DNA from: a virus
IMG/VR virus record: IMGVR_UViG_3300034051_000134
Span: 1 to 52,944 of that record
Reading direction: 5' to 3' (one strand)
Length of the DNA: 52,944 nucleotides
Position 1 is the first letter of the stretch, and each line of letters starts with the position of its first letter. A program made the position numbers and the translations under genes. The notes below the pieces were generated by a model, which made no database searches, was not told the origin of the DNA, and worked only from the letters and a program-made list of their open reading frames with translations. Positions 9,608-18,105 of this stretch are shown one piece after another.

Positions 9608-10714
9608 TTAATTGTTAAATTTCTTTGTTTGTATTCTTAATTTAGAAGAATCAAAACCACTGATAGCTTTAACTTTTAAACCATTAATAAAAACTTCACC
9701 AGGCGCTTGCCTTGGTTGGTTTATAGATTGGTTCTTAGATCCGCTAACAACTTCTTTAACCGCATCAGCTTTTCCTTGCTCATAAAAGTGTTGAGCAATT
9801 TTATCTGAATTCATAGCAGTGTATAAAGCTTTGTGATAACCTGCAGCATCATTAACATTTCCATCTTTATCAAGGAACTTCCCTATAAAATTGTTAATAT
9901 CAGACTGTTTTTCAGCAATTTGATCGTTGTTCTGAATACCATATCTAAATCTTTTTTCACCAACTGAGTATTCAAAACCTTTGAAATCGTTAGTAAATAA
10001 GCTTTTAGTTTCATTCTTGAACTTGTCGTGTCGCTGTTTGGCTTCGTCTTCGTTCTTCTTGTATCTATTGAAAAAGTCAAAAACCTCTTTTTGATCTTGA
10101 TTCATACCCGGTTTAAGTTTTATCTCATCGTAGTATTTATCTTTTATAGACTCTAAATGTTTTTTGGCTTTAGCAACCTCTTCTTTGAAGGCGAGTTTCT
10201 TTTTTCTAATATCTCGCTCTTCTTCTAAATCCTCATCATAAGAAAAATTATCTTCAATTAAGAAATCAATTTCTTCTTTATCTAAATGAGTTTTTGTGTT
10301 TGTATAATATTCTTTTAGTAACGTTAATTCGTTTACATTTGAATAATCAGTGTTAAGTCTAACATAATCCTCAACTGTACCACCTGTTTCCTCCATGAAA
10401 GAAACTAATTTTTCAATGTTTTCTGGTAATACTTTTTGAGTAATAACTGGTTCAACTACTGGTTCTGGAGTTTCAACAACTTCATTTGGAATTTCTTCCA
10501 TAACAACAGTTTCATCGGTGTTTTCTACAACAATTACTTCTGGTTGTTCAACAGGAGTTTCTTCAGATGTATTAGGTATTACTACTTTCGTTACATCTGC
10601 TTCTTTTGCAGGTACAGATAAATCTACCTTAGTTAAACTTTGTTCTGCATTTAAGTTTTTTGGTTTTCTTTTTTGGATTTTAAAATCACCTTCTTGTTTA
10701 ATAATTTCTGACAT
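9608..10714 (-). CDS. Scaffold-like protein
   Basis: A 368 aa, highly charged Glu/Lys/Val protein lying between portal and major capsid genes. Residues 30-90 are Val/Glu/Pro-rich and likely disordered; residues 120-245 are predicted coiled coil with dense Lys/Glu heptads; the C-terminus is short and basic. Position and composition match head scaffolding proteins, which guide procapsid assembly and then leave. No protease motif was seen in it. Confidence 0.65.
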   Translation of the reverse strand: MSEIIKQEGDFKIQKRKPKNLNAEQSLTKVDLSVPAKEADVTKVVIPNTSEETPVEQPEVIVVENTDETVVMEEIPNEVVETPEPVVEPVITQKVLPENIEKLVSFMEETGGTVEDYVRLNTDYSNVNELTLLKEYYTNTKTHLDKEEIDFLIEDNFSYDEDLEEERDIRKKKLAFKEEVAKAKKHLESIKDKYYDEIKLKPGMNQDQKEVFDFFNRYKKNEDEAKQRHDKFKNETKSLFTNDFKGFEYSVGEKRFRYGIQNNDQIAEKQSDINNFIGKFLDKDGNVNDAAGYHKALYTAMNSDKIAQHFYEQGKADAVKEVVSGSKNQSINQPRQAPGEVFINGLKVKAISGFDSSKLRIQTKKFNN

Positions 10715-10741
10715 AATATAATATAATTAAATAATTTGTTT

Positions 10742-13138
10742 TTATTGCATTGCAAAATCTTCTAATCCATTAAATCCTGATGATTCAAAATTAACTGGCA
10801 GAGAGTTTGTGTTTCTTTGGTTTATTAACTCTGAAGCTTGTGTTGCTTGAATTTTAGTTCTAGCGTCTTTTCTGTCTTCTGCTAATTGTAACCCTTGTGT
10901 TTTTGTTTGAGAATCTAACTGAGCTAGTTGCATATTATATTGAAACTCTTGTTCTAGCAATTGTTGTTTTAATTGCATTTCTGTTTGAAGTTTCTCTAAC
11001 GCGAAATCTGCTTTTGCTCTTTCTATGTTAATAGTCTCTTGTGTTAGAGCTTGTTGTTTTTGAACTTCAAATAAAGCTGTTTGTTGAGCGGTTTGTTGAT
11101 TAGCTTGAGCTTGAGCATTTATATTTGCCATTTGTTGCTCTTGTACCATTTTTTGTTTCTTAGTTTTTCTAAGTTTCAAAAGTTGATTAGCTAACTTTAA
11201 GTTTTTGATCTGTCTAATATCGATAGCATCATCCAGATCTATTGTACCGCTTTGTAAAGCAACTTGTATGTTTTGTTCTAACATCATTTTTTCTTCTTCA
11301 TCTGGTTCTAATTCTAAGTATATACCAAAATCATGAAGATTTAAACTTTTTATTTCTCTTAAAGTAGAAGTATTGTATGTTGTTATACTTTGTTCTAATA
11401 CTTTAGCTGTTAATGGAAAGTCTAAACAGTCTGCTATTCTAAGAGAGATGTTCTCGCATGTTCTAAGAGTTAAATATAAACTCGCTTGTAAAATATGCTT
11501 AGTAGCAGTATTTGATGCATTAGCGGCCATCTTTTGAATACCTACTAAAGCGTCTCTTTCTGGAGCACTACCGTCTCTTGCTTCGTTTAGTCCGGTCACA
11601 TCTCTTATCATTTGTAAATAATATTGATAAGTTTGTATAAGCGCTGCTATTTTAGCTTGACCAGAAGAACTTGATAATTCTTGGATAGGTACTTTACCTT
11701 GATTTAAACCACCGTCTTGCGATATTGATCTACCAACTATACTACCTGTTTGGAAATACATATTAAGTGCTTCTGCAGGATTATAATTAGTACCATTACC
11801 TAGATCAACTTCGGCTAAACCATCTACGTCTAAGAACACACCATCTGGTATTATTCTAGACATAACTTGTTGTAACTTCAAGTGTGTTAATTGAATCATA
11901 TCGGCAAAGCCTGTAATTCTATTAACTAATGAATCTACTCTACCTTTATAAATTCTAGGAGCACATATAACGTAGTTCATTTCTACTTTAGTAGTATCAG
12001 CGTATGGTCTTGTCATATTCTCAGACAGTTTCCATTCGATCATTTGATTTGTACCTAATATTTTTGCTCCAGTGTATAAAACCTCTATACTTCTTGACAC
12101 TCTTTCAAAGTTATCATTTGGTGGAGGATTAAAATCATCTGTTTTTTCTATTGCTTTTTCTAAACCATTTTCACCTTGTTTTATTTTAAAAACTTGGTTC
12201 ATATATGTTTTATATTCGAAGTATAGTACTTGAACTGTGTTTTCATCGTAGTTACCCCAACCTGTTATATATTGTCTGTTACCAGGCATATTCTGTATTC
12301 TCTGCAACTCTTCTTCTGAGATACCAGGGAATTGTTTTTTTAACTCAGGTATTGTAACTGCTTTTACTTCTCCAACATAGTATATATCTTCAAAGTTTGG
12401 ATCTTCTGTATAAGAGTAAACTAAATAAGCTGGATCAACGTATTCTGTTCTAATACCTTCACTAGTGTTAAAGTTTGTTTTAACGCAAGCTATTCCTAAT
12501 ACTGTTAGATCGTAATTTAATCTTCTTCTTGTTAAATCCCACTTGTTGTTCGCAAGAACATTATTAATAGCTTCTTCTTCAGCAATCTCGATAGATTGTT
12601 TGTAAGAAAGTTGCATGTGTAAATCTAATTCTTCTTTAGTCTCTGGTAACTCGTCTTGAGGTAATGGAGATGCATTAAAATCTTTACCAGTTAAATCTTT
12701 TGCTTTGTTTATCAAATCTTGAGAATACATATCTCTCAAAATAGATTGAGCATAAGATGTTCTTGCTTTTAAAGATTCTGGATCTTGAGCGTATGCTTTT
12801 ATGTCGTATGTTTTTTGCGACATTCCATTTACTACAATATCAACAAACTTTGAAACAACAGGAACAGGTTTCCAGTCGATGTTTAAGTAAGATAAATCTC
12901 CGTTTATAGATAATTCATCTTTATATTTCTGTACTGATTGCTCTCCTCTTGCATATAATCTTAATTGATGAAAGTTATTCCAATTAGAAGTGTATCTATT
13001 CTGTGTAGTCCTTCCTTGATCAAACCATTCTTGTTCTATAGCGCGTGAGACTTGCAGACCATAATCTTCTGAAGCCTTTACAGAATCAGGTACTACCTGA
13101 CTTGGGAACGAACTATCTGTATTTGTGTATACTTTCAT
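10742..13138 (-). CDS. Portal protein
   Basis: A 798 aa protein abutting the large terminase gene, the size and place expected for a crAss-like portal. It has a mixed alpha/beta body with conserved-looking segments such as Trp-Lys-Pro-Val-Pro-Val-Val-Ser-Lys-Phe-Val-Asp and Tyr-Val-Asp-Pro-Ala-Tyr-Leu-Val near residues 90 and 235. The C-terminal part (about 620-760) is a long Gln/Ala-rich coiled coil, as in portal barrel or crown regions. The portal forms the dodecameric vertex through which TerL packages DNA. The stop codon is directly followed by the next gene's leader, and its ATG at 13138 abuts the TerL stop. Confidence 0.8.
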   Translation of the reverse strand: MKVYTNTDSSFPSQVVPDSVKASEDYGLQVSRAIEQEWFDQGRTTQNRYTSNWNNFHQLRLYARGEQSVQKYKDELSINGDLSYLNIDWKPVPVVSKFVDIVVNGMSQKTYDIKAYAQDPESLKARTSYAQSILRDMYSQDLINKAKDLTGKDFNASPLPQDELPETKEELDLHMQLSYKQSIEIAEEEAINNVLANNKWDLTRRRLNYDLTVLGIACVKTNFNTSEGIRTEYVDPAYLVYSYTEDPNFEDIYYVGEVKAVTIPELKKQFPGISEEELQRIQNMPGNRQYITGWGNYDENTVQVLYFEYKTYMNQVFKIKQGENGLEKAIEKTDDFNPPPNDNFERVSRSIEVLYTGAKILGTNQMIEWKLSENMTRPYADTTKVEMNYVICAPRIYKGRVDSLVNRITGFADMIQLTHLKLQQVMSRIIPDGVFLDVDGLAEVDLGNGTNYNPAEALNMYFQTGSIVGRSISQDGGLNQGKVPIQELSSSSGQAKIAALIQTYQYYLQMIRDVTGLNEARDGSAPERDALVGIQKMAANASNTATKHILQASLYLTLRTCENISLRIADCLDFPLTAKVLEQSITTYNTSTLREIKSLNLHDFGIYLELEPDEEEKMMLEQNIQVALQSGTIDLDDAIDIRQIKNLKLANQLLKLRKTKKQKMVQEQQMANINAQAQANQQTAQQTALFEVQKQQALTQETINIERAKADFALEKLQTEMQLKQQLLEQEFQYNMQLAQLDSQTKTQGLQLAEDRKDARTKIQATQASELINQRNTNSLPVNFESSGFNGLEDFAMQ

Positions 13139-15361
13139 TTACTTATTTATTTTTGATGAAGAACCTGTGTTATCATATTTTTTAATTCCTAAATCATAAA
13201 CCCTTCTTACCAAAGGAGCATTTGGAGTGTATTTGCTTTTGTTACACGCCATTATCGCTAGACCAGAACTAATAGAAGCATCAAATTTTGTTCTATCGTT
13301 TATGTTGAATCTTGCCCAGTCATTAAGTGTTCTGTTAAAATACATATCACCATAACCTGTTTCTTTTAATCCAACATATTCTTCTATATAAGATTCTATA
13401 GCAGCTGCGTGAGCTTGCTTTATATCTTGACTTGAGTTTGGAATGCCTCCAATATCTCTTTCTGTTATAGATAAATTATTCCAAGATTTATCTGGTCTGT
13501 TCATTGAGTAGCCTCTATAACCTCTTCTTTTAAAATGAAAAAGTAATCTAGGTTTATTATTCTCTGCTAATATAGGCATTCCGTAAAATACGCAAGCCAT
13601 TAATACTTCTTCAAAGAATATCTCAGCAGTCTGTGGTCTAGCTATATATTCTAAGAAAAAACTACTTGGTGGAACATCTTCCATTGAAAACTTAGTTAAA
13701 CCACTTAAAGCACCATTAGATCCTTTACCGTCTACTGTTCCTGATATATCGTAAGGGTCGCATCCAAAAGCACCACAATGCTCATTGCCTGGATATTTGA
13801 CACCGTTTTTAATTATAATATTGTTTTGAAGATGAACTGGTGGAATCCAAGATACTAAAAATCTACCATCTTTATTTGGATTAAATATAACCCTAGTATC
13901 TGGTATGCCATTTTCCCATTGGAAACTTCCTCTAGTTATAATGTTTGTATTTCTTAAATCTTCATTATAATCTATTTGTTCATATATTTTTGTAAGATTA
14001 AACAAAGATTGCTTTGCCTCATCTCTAAACGCATGTTGTTCTGTTCTTGGAAACTGTCTGTAGTATTCATTTAAACCATCTTGATCAGATTTTAAACCAT
14101 CTACTTCATTTTGCCAATGTTCTATAACACCGTATTCAATATAGTTACCATCTACTCCTTTAACTGGTTTTTCTGGATTATCGAATACAGGTAAGCCATA
14201 AGTATCAATGAATCCCTCGTAGGACCACTCCATAGGTATAAACAAGCTATATAATCCTGAACTAGTTTGTCCATTACGGTTTCTTTTTGTAACATCAGAG
14301 TTGTAGTATAATTTCTTAAAATTTTCACCACCTTTATCTAAAGCATTAGAAGTAGAACCCATCATACATTTACCAATAATTCTACTACCTAACCTTAGTG
14401 TTGTTTTTGTTACACGCCAGTTGTTTAATATATTATCAGGTTTTTCCCATTTACCACTTTCATCATGAACTAATAGTTTTAATTTTTCACCATCATAACT
14501 ATTGTCTCCAGTATTCTTCCAGTCAATGGTTGTATCAAGACCTTCCATTTCTTCTAAAGATTCGTTAGAATCTAGTTTCTTTCTAGTTAACTTAGAAGCC
14601 GGAACTCTATATGCTAACTCTGTTTTTGGTCTATCCATACCATCTTGGATAGGCTTAAAAAAGAAAGGATAATTAATTGAAATTGGAACTACTTTGTCTG
14701 TAAACATTTTTTTAGCATCTGCTCCAGATTTTGATAGAATACCAAATCTAGAATCACTAGATATAGTCGCTAGATTAACTAGTTCAGAAGAAGACATAAA
14801 AGAAAAACCAGAACGTCTGTTTTTAAGGTAACACATACCATAACATCTTGGATCTGCTTTACAAGCTTCCCAGAATATAAAAAATAACCTGTTTGATTCC
14901 CTGTAGTCTGGGGCACCAATATCTATCTTGCTCCACTGTAAGTACATGTAATGCGTACCTGTTATATAAGTAGGTTTTCCGTTGTTATAAAAGAATAAAC
15001 CTTCTTCTCTGTATTTAAACTCGTTGTCTATGTAGTCATACCATCTGTCTTTAAAAACCTCTGGCTGTCTATTCCAATCGAATGTGCTTTTTATTTTACT
15101 TATTTCTTTTGGAAACTCCATTTGTTCCCAGTATTGATCTTCTTTTTTATTAGATCTAGAGTAAGTATCTTCTGCTAATGGTAATGCTATTTTTAAGTCT
15201 TGGATTTCAAGTATCTCACCAATCTTTCCAGTCTTACTAATAACAACCATGTCATAATCCTTATCATACCCATATTTCCATTTTTTAAGACGGTTGTTTT
15301 GTTTTAAAACACTAGGTTTTATATGAGCATCTACTATTTTATATAAACTTTGCTCGTACAT
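13139..15361 (-). CDS. terL: Terminase large subunit
   Basis: A 740 aa packaging motor ATPase/nuclease. Visible landmarks are an atypical Walker A region (Lys-Asn-Arg-Arg-Ser-Gly-Phe-Ser near residue 180), a Walker B Leu-Leu-Val-His-Asp-Glu near residue 297 and a putative nuclease Asp in Gly-Cys-Asp-Pro-Tyr-Asp near residue 535. Tyr/Trp-rich N-terminal sequence (Tyr-Met-Tyr-Leu-Gln-Trp-Ser-Lys) is typical of TerL from crAss-like and related Bacteroidota phages. The gene overlaps the 91 aa upstream gene by one base (TAATG), indicating translational coupling, and is followed at once by the portal gene. Confidence 0.85.
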   Translation of the reverse strand: MYEQSLYKIVDAHIKPSVLKQNNRLKKWKYGYDKDYDMVVISKTGKIGEILEIQDLKIALPLAEDTYSRSNKKEDQYWEQMEFPKEISKIKSTFDWNRQPEVFKDRWYDYIDNEFKYREEGLFFYNNGKPTYITGTHYMYLQWSKIDIGAPDYRESNRLFFIFWEACKADPRCYGMCYLKNRRSGFSFMSSSELVNLATISSDSRFGILSKSGADAKKMFTDKVVPISINYPFFFKPIQDGMDRPKTELAYRVPASKLTRKKLDSNESLEEMEGLDTTIDWKNTGDNSYDGEKLKLLVHDESGKWEKPDNILNNWRVTKTTLRLGSRIIGKCMMGSTSNALDKGGENFKKLYYNSDVTKRNRNGQTSSGLYSLFIPMEWSYEGFIDTYGLPVFDNPEKPVKGVDGNYIEYGVIEHWQNEVDGLKSDQDGLNEYYRQFPRTEQHAFRDEAKQSLFNLTKIYEQIDYNEDLRNTNIITRGSFQWENGIPDTRVIFNPNKDGRFLVSWIPPVHLQNNIIIKNGVKYPGNEHCGAFGCDPYDISGTVDGKGSNGALSGLTKFSMEDVPPSSFFLEYIARPQTAEIFFEEVLMACVFYGMPILAENNKPRLLFHFKRRGYRGYSMNRPDKSWNNLSITERDIGGIPNSSQDIKQAHAAAIESYIEEYVGLKETGYGDMYFNRTLNDWARFNINDRTKFDASISSGLAIMACNKSKYTPNAPLVRRVYDLGIKKYDNTGSSSKINK

Positions 15362-15636
15362 TACTTAGATCTCCCTTCTGCAAAACCTTTAAAAACTTTA
15401 GTCTCAGTTTCTTTTTCAACATCAAGTAATAGTTTTTCTTCTTCTTGTATTCTACTTAATATTTCAAAAGCATCAAATATAGCTAGTTTTTTAGTTGCTG
15501 CTGCATTTTTTAATTTATCAGCAGATAAATCATCTTCGCCATTTTCTATAATAGCTTCTTCAGCAACCTTTATTAACTCAAGTACTGCTTTGTGCCCAGC
15601 TTGGATTATATTCTGTTTCGTTTCCTTTATATTCAT
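15361..15636 (-). CDS. Small helical protein, candidate terminase small subunit
   Basis: A 91 aa protein, almost entirely helical and charged, directly upstream of and overlapping the TerL start. Small terminase subunits are often short, helical and encoded just before TerL, which is the only basis for this call. No helix-turn-helix could be recognised with confidence. Its 5' end overlaps the upstream 202 aa gene by 59 bases in another frame, an unusually long overlap; no internal Met offers a shorter start. Confidence 0.45.
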   Translation of the reverse strand: MNIKETKQNIIQAGHKAVLELIKVAEEAIIENGEDDLSADKLKNAAATKKLAIFDAFEILSRIQEEEKLLLDVEKETETKVFKGFAEGRSK

Positions 15637-16186
15637 ATTTAATTACAATATCATTAGATTTCATGCAGTATAGTCTTTGTCCATCAACTATAAATTCAAA
15701 CTCTCCAAGTGGAGTATAACCAACTAAGTCTCCTTCGTTGATTTTAAGTGCTTCTAAAGAACTATTTCCATATTTTAATATACCAATAAGCTTTTGTTCT
15801 TTATCTAACTCAAATTTATCTTTATTCCTTAATGGTTTTATAAAACACCTGTTTCCAAGTGCTTTCCATTTCTTATCTGTCTTATATAAATATATCTGAT
15901 CCACATTACAAAAATATAAATCTTCCATGAAGTATGATCTACTGTTTTTTTGATTACCTCTTATGTCATAGAATCTTCTAAAAACATTATGATGTATTAT
16001 TACTAGATCACCAACTTTAATGTCAGTCGAATAAGCTAGCGGGATTGCAACAACCTCCGCTAAATTATTCACAGATTTAAAACTTTCTATTTTTGTATTT
16101 AGTATAAGATCTTTTCCTTCTACTTTAATTTTGTTATCGTACCTATCACCTACTGGTTTAACGATAAAATCAAATACACTTCTCAT
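15578..16186 (-). CDS. Tandem GroES-like (co-chaperonin fold) protein
   Basis: A 202 aa protein that reads as two successive GroES-like beta barrels. Repeat 1 has Phe-Ile-Val-Lys-Pro at 7-11, a glycine-poor loop, Leu-Ala-Glu-Val-Val-Ala-Ile at 42-48 and Val-Gly-Asp-Leu-Val-Ile-Ile at 58-64. Repeat 2 has Cys-Phe-Ile-Lys-Pro-Leu at 114-119, Gly-Ile-Leu-Lys-Tyr-Gly at 135-140, Glu-Gly-Asp-Leu-Val-Gly-Tyr at 151-157 and Arg-Leu-Tyr-Cys-Met-Lys-Ser-Asn-Asp-Ile-Val at 171-181, matching the end of GroES. T4 gp31 shows that phages can supply their own co-chaperonin for capsid folding, so a capsid-assembly role is plausible. This is separate from the single-domain GroES at 19899-20159. Confidence 0.6.
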   Translation of the reverse strand: MRSVFDFIVKPVGDRYDNKIKVEGKDLILNTKIESFKSVNNLAEVVAIPLAYSTDIKVGDLVIIHHNVFRRFYDIRGNQKNSRSYFMEDLYFCNVDQIYLYKTDKKWKALGNRCFIKPLRNKDKFELDKEQKLIGILKYGNSSLEALKINEGDLVGYTPLGEFEFIVDGQRLYCMKSNDIVIKYEYKGNETEYNPSWAQSST

Positions 16187-16416
16187 TAGTATTCTAAATC
16201 ATACTCAACGGATATTGCCATGTTTGAATTAAATTTCTTCCACGGCATTACCTCGTCTCCTTTTTTAATATATATGTTATACGAATGATCTTCATTGTCT
16301 AGTTTTATATAAGCAATTTCATGACCTCCATAAACAGATTGTCCTATAGAATAATGCATTGCTTCATTTTTGTAATCTGCGCCAATGCTTATCTTTCTTA
16401 TAACATTATTACTCAT
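16186..16416 (-). CDS. Small protein of unknown function
   Basis: A 76 aa protein with beta-type alternation (Tyr-Gly-Gly-His-Glu-Ile-Ala-Tyr-Ile) and a Lys-Lys-Gly-Asp-Glu-Val-Met-Pro-Trp segment. It shares one base with the next gene downstream and overlaps the upstream gene by 8 bases, so it belongs to one operon leading to terL. No family was recognised. Confidence 0.55.
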   Translation of the reverse strand: MSNNVIRKISIGADYKNEAMHYSIGQSVYGGHEIAYIKLDNEDHSYNIYIKKGDEVMPWKKFNSNMAISVEYDLEY

Positions 16417-16654
16417 TAGGTTTTTCTATTTCTTCATAACTACCATCTTCTAAATTAATATTGATAGCTCCATACTCAGACTCTAAAACAGTTTTAAACT
16501 CTTCAACTTCTTTGTTAACTTCAGCAACCTGATGTAATAGAGAATGTTTTTGAGCTTCTAATACACCGATGTTTGTTAACAAGGTGTTTAAGTCTTTTTG
16601 TTGAGAAACGATTTTTTCTAATTGTTCTTTTGTAATCTTTTTTGCTTTTGCCAT
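16409..16654 (-). CDS. Small coiled-coil protein
   Basis: An 81 aa protein beginning with a Lys-rich N-terminus and continuing as a coiled coil (residues about 8-60, heptads rich in Leu, Gln, Val and Glu), then an acidic tail. It overlaps the downstream 76 aa gene and starts 30 bases after the tRNA gene on the same strand. Function unknown; virion assembly is suggested only by neighbours. Confidence 0.55.
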   Translation of the reverse strand: MAKAKKITKEQLEKIVSQQKDLNTLLTNIGVLEAQKHSLLHQVAEVNKEVEEFKTVLESEYGAININLEDGSYEEIEKPNE

Positions 16655-16683
16655 TTTTATTTAATTTAATTATTAGTATTAGT

Positions 16684-16755
16684 AGCAACGTACTGGAGTC
16701 GAACCAGTTTAAGCGAGCTTATGAGACTCGTGAGATACCTTACCTCCCACCTGCT
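16684..16755 (-). tRNA. tRNA with CAT anticodon (Met or lysidine-type Ile)
   Basis: On the minus strand the 72 nt fold into a cloverleaf: D-arm with GAGG/TCTC-like pairing and a loop containing GG, anticodon stem CGAGT/GCTCG with loop CTCATAA (anticodon CAT), and a perfect T-stem ACTGG/CCAGT around TTCGACT. The acceptor is the weak part: AGCA pairs with TGCT, but the inner end needs a bulge or mismatch. CCA is not encoded. It begins at the stop codon of the gene ending at 16754, so it would be processed from the late operon transcript. Confidence 0.65.
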
Positions 16756-16993
16756 ATTTTTTAAATATTTTGTTGTATAAACTTTGTTTTTTCATTGGTA
16801 CCTCTAAAACAACGTCACCAGGAAACTTATAATTGCTTCCTGGTTTCATTACTTTTTTATTTCCTTTATTGTCTATGCCTAATACTGGAAAATCTACATC
16901 TTCCATAGTTATATCTCCGCTCGGTATAATATTATAAGAGTTGTCTTTATCTGGACTATTTCTTTTATAACCTTTTGTAGATATATTTTTCAT
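16754..16993 (-). CDS. Small protein of unknown function
   Basis: A 79 aa basic protein with a Lys/Asn/Asp-rich N-terminus and a Gly-Asp-Val-Val-Leu-Glu-Val-Pro-Met segment near the end. It is adjacent to the 233 aa basic gene, and the stop codon overlaps the first bases of the tRNA. Similar composition to the other small late proteins suggests a virion component, but no family was recognised. Confidence 0.5.
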   Translation of the reverse strand: MKNISTKGYKRNSPDKDNSYNIIPSGDITMEDVDFPVLGIDNKGNKKVMKPGSNYKFPGDVVLEVPMKKQSLYNKIFKK

Positions 16994-17695
16994 TTAGCAT
17001 TTTTTCATTTTCATTGGAGCTTTTTTATCAGCTTTTGGTCGTGCGGCAGTTCCGTTTTTATCTAAACTTCTACCTTCTGGACGTTTTGAACCTGTTTTAA
17101 TTCTTTCACGGTCGGCAGTCGTCATTTTGCCCATTCTGTCTTGATGTGTTTTTTCACCCTCTGCACTTTTACTTGGCATCTTAGAAACTTGTTTAGCTGG
17201 AGATTTACCAGATTTAAGTTTTGACATCTGTCTAGTTGGAGAAGCTTTTCTAAAAGCGGTTACTAAACTAGTTGGGAAATCACGCTCTAATTGACCCTGT
17301 CTATCGTATGTGTCTCCAAATTTTGATGGAGTCATGTAACCACCATCTGTGTACTTTCCTCTGTTTACTCTTGGTATTTTTTTCTCAGATCTAGTTTTAT
17401 TAGCAGCTTCGTTACCTATTCTACCAGCCATTTTTTTAGATAATGTTTTGTCTAGTTTCATAGCGTTATTAGCAGCCGAAGTACTGTCTGATTTAGCAAC
17501 CATTTCAGAAGCTATTCTTTTTTTGTTTTCTGCAGCAAAGTTTTCGATTTCACTACCTAGTTCTCTAAAAGTTTTACCTGAATAAGGATCTTTTTTCTTT
17601 TCTTGATACATTGGTGAACCTCCCATTAACATAGGAGAAATTCCTGATCCAGTCTTTTTACTATTGCCTCTACCTGGTGTTTGTTTGTAAGCCAT
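16994..17695 (-). CDS. Basic low-complexity protein, candidate DNA-associated virion protein
   Basis: A 233 aa protein dominated by Lys, Arg, Ser, Gly, Met and Pro with few hydrophobic segments. It contains several Ser-Pro-(Met/Thr/Ala) motifs and a very basic C-terminus ending in Met-Lys-Met-Lys-Lys-Cys. The composition predicts disorder and nucleic-acid binding. It lies in the late virion region with other basic proteins (30594-31374). A DNA-condensing or internal virion role is inferred from composition only. Confidence 0.55.
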   Translation of the reverse strand: MAYKQTPGRGNSKKTGSGISPMLMGGSPMYQEKKKDPYSGKTFRELGSEIENFAAENKKRIASEMVAKSDSTSAANNAMKLDKTLSKKMAGRIGNEAANKTRSEKKIPRVNRGKYTDGGYMTPSKFGDTYDRQGQLERDFPTSLVTAFRKASPTRQMSKLKSGKSPAKQVSKMPSKSAEGEKTHQDRMGKMTTADRERIKTGSKRPEGRSLDKNGTAARPKADKKAPMKMKKC

Positions 17696-17713
17696 TTTTT
17701 TGTTTTTGTTAAG

Positions 17714-18058
17714 TTATTTTCTTTCGTAAATTAATATATCCCTAGAATCTGAAAAAACATCGGCAACCATAGTGTTATCGTCCATTGTTACTAATTTATT
17801 TGTAGATTTCCAGTTATTTTTAGCATAATAAGTTTCAAAGTATAGAGCGTTATCATGTATTTTGTATCTAACTACTTTAACTTCTTCGTTAGAATCTTTT
17901 AAAGTTATTGTTATTTTAATTTCTTTTTTATCTAATATTTTAAATTCAACATTGTGGAATTCTGTTTCCCAAGTTCCTTCTAAAAATTTAGGTGTAATTT
18001 TCTGAGCGTTAGAAAATAAAGAAAAAGCTAACATTGTAATAATAAATAAATTTCTCAT
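17714..18058 (-). CDS. Secreted protein with Sec signal peptide
   Basis: A 114 aa protein with a clear signal peptide (residues 1-18, hydrophobic Leu-Phe-Ile-Ile-Thr-Met-Leu-Ala-Phe core, cleavage near Ser-Asn-Ala-Gln) of the kind common in Flavobacteriia. The mature part starts with Leu-Glu-Gly-Thr-Trp-Glu-Thr-Glu and shows alternating beta strands, resembling a small lipocalin-like or calycin-like barrel. It would act in the periplasm or outside. A promoter-like site lies about 45 nt upstream of the ATG. Its function for a phage is unknown. Confidence 0.6.
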   Translation of the reverse strand: MRNLFIITMLAFSLFSNAQKITPKFLEGTWETEFHNVEFKILDKKEIKITITLKDSNEEVKVVRYKIHDNALYFETYYAKNNWKSTNKLVTMDDNTMVADVFSDSRDILIYERK

Positions 18059-18088
18059 AGTGTATGTATTTAATTAGATTAGTATTAA

Positions 18089-18103
18089 TATATATATCAC
18101 ACG
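18089..18103 (-). promoter_or_regulatory. Candidate late promoter (CGTGTGATATATATA)
   Basis: On the minus strand this site reads CGTGTGATATATATA and begins 45 nt upstream of the ATG at 18058. The same CG(A/T)GTGAT core occurs at similar distances before groEL and before the 31374 gene. No direct evidence of transcription is available. Confidence 0.4.
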
Positions 18104-18105
18104 TA

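Noticed and set aside
10436-10721. Plus-strand frames within the scaffold-like gene
   Set aside because: Low-complexity Phe/Tyr/Asn or Ser/Thr translation mirrors the Glu/Val/Lys-rich scaffold coding sequence on the other strand.
15350-15673. 107 aa plus-strand frame across the TerL/TerS-candidate junction
   Set aside because: It is Ser/Phe-rich, antisense to two real genes and unsupported by any upstream signal.
16684-16755. Possibility that the tRNA-like sequence is just a terminator hairpin
   Set aside because: It shows a full cloverleaf with a perfect T-arm and a proper anticodon loop, better explained as a tRNA despite the weak inner acceptor.
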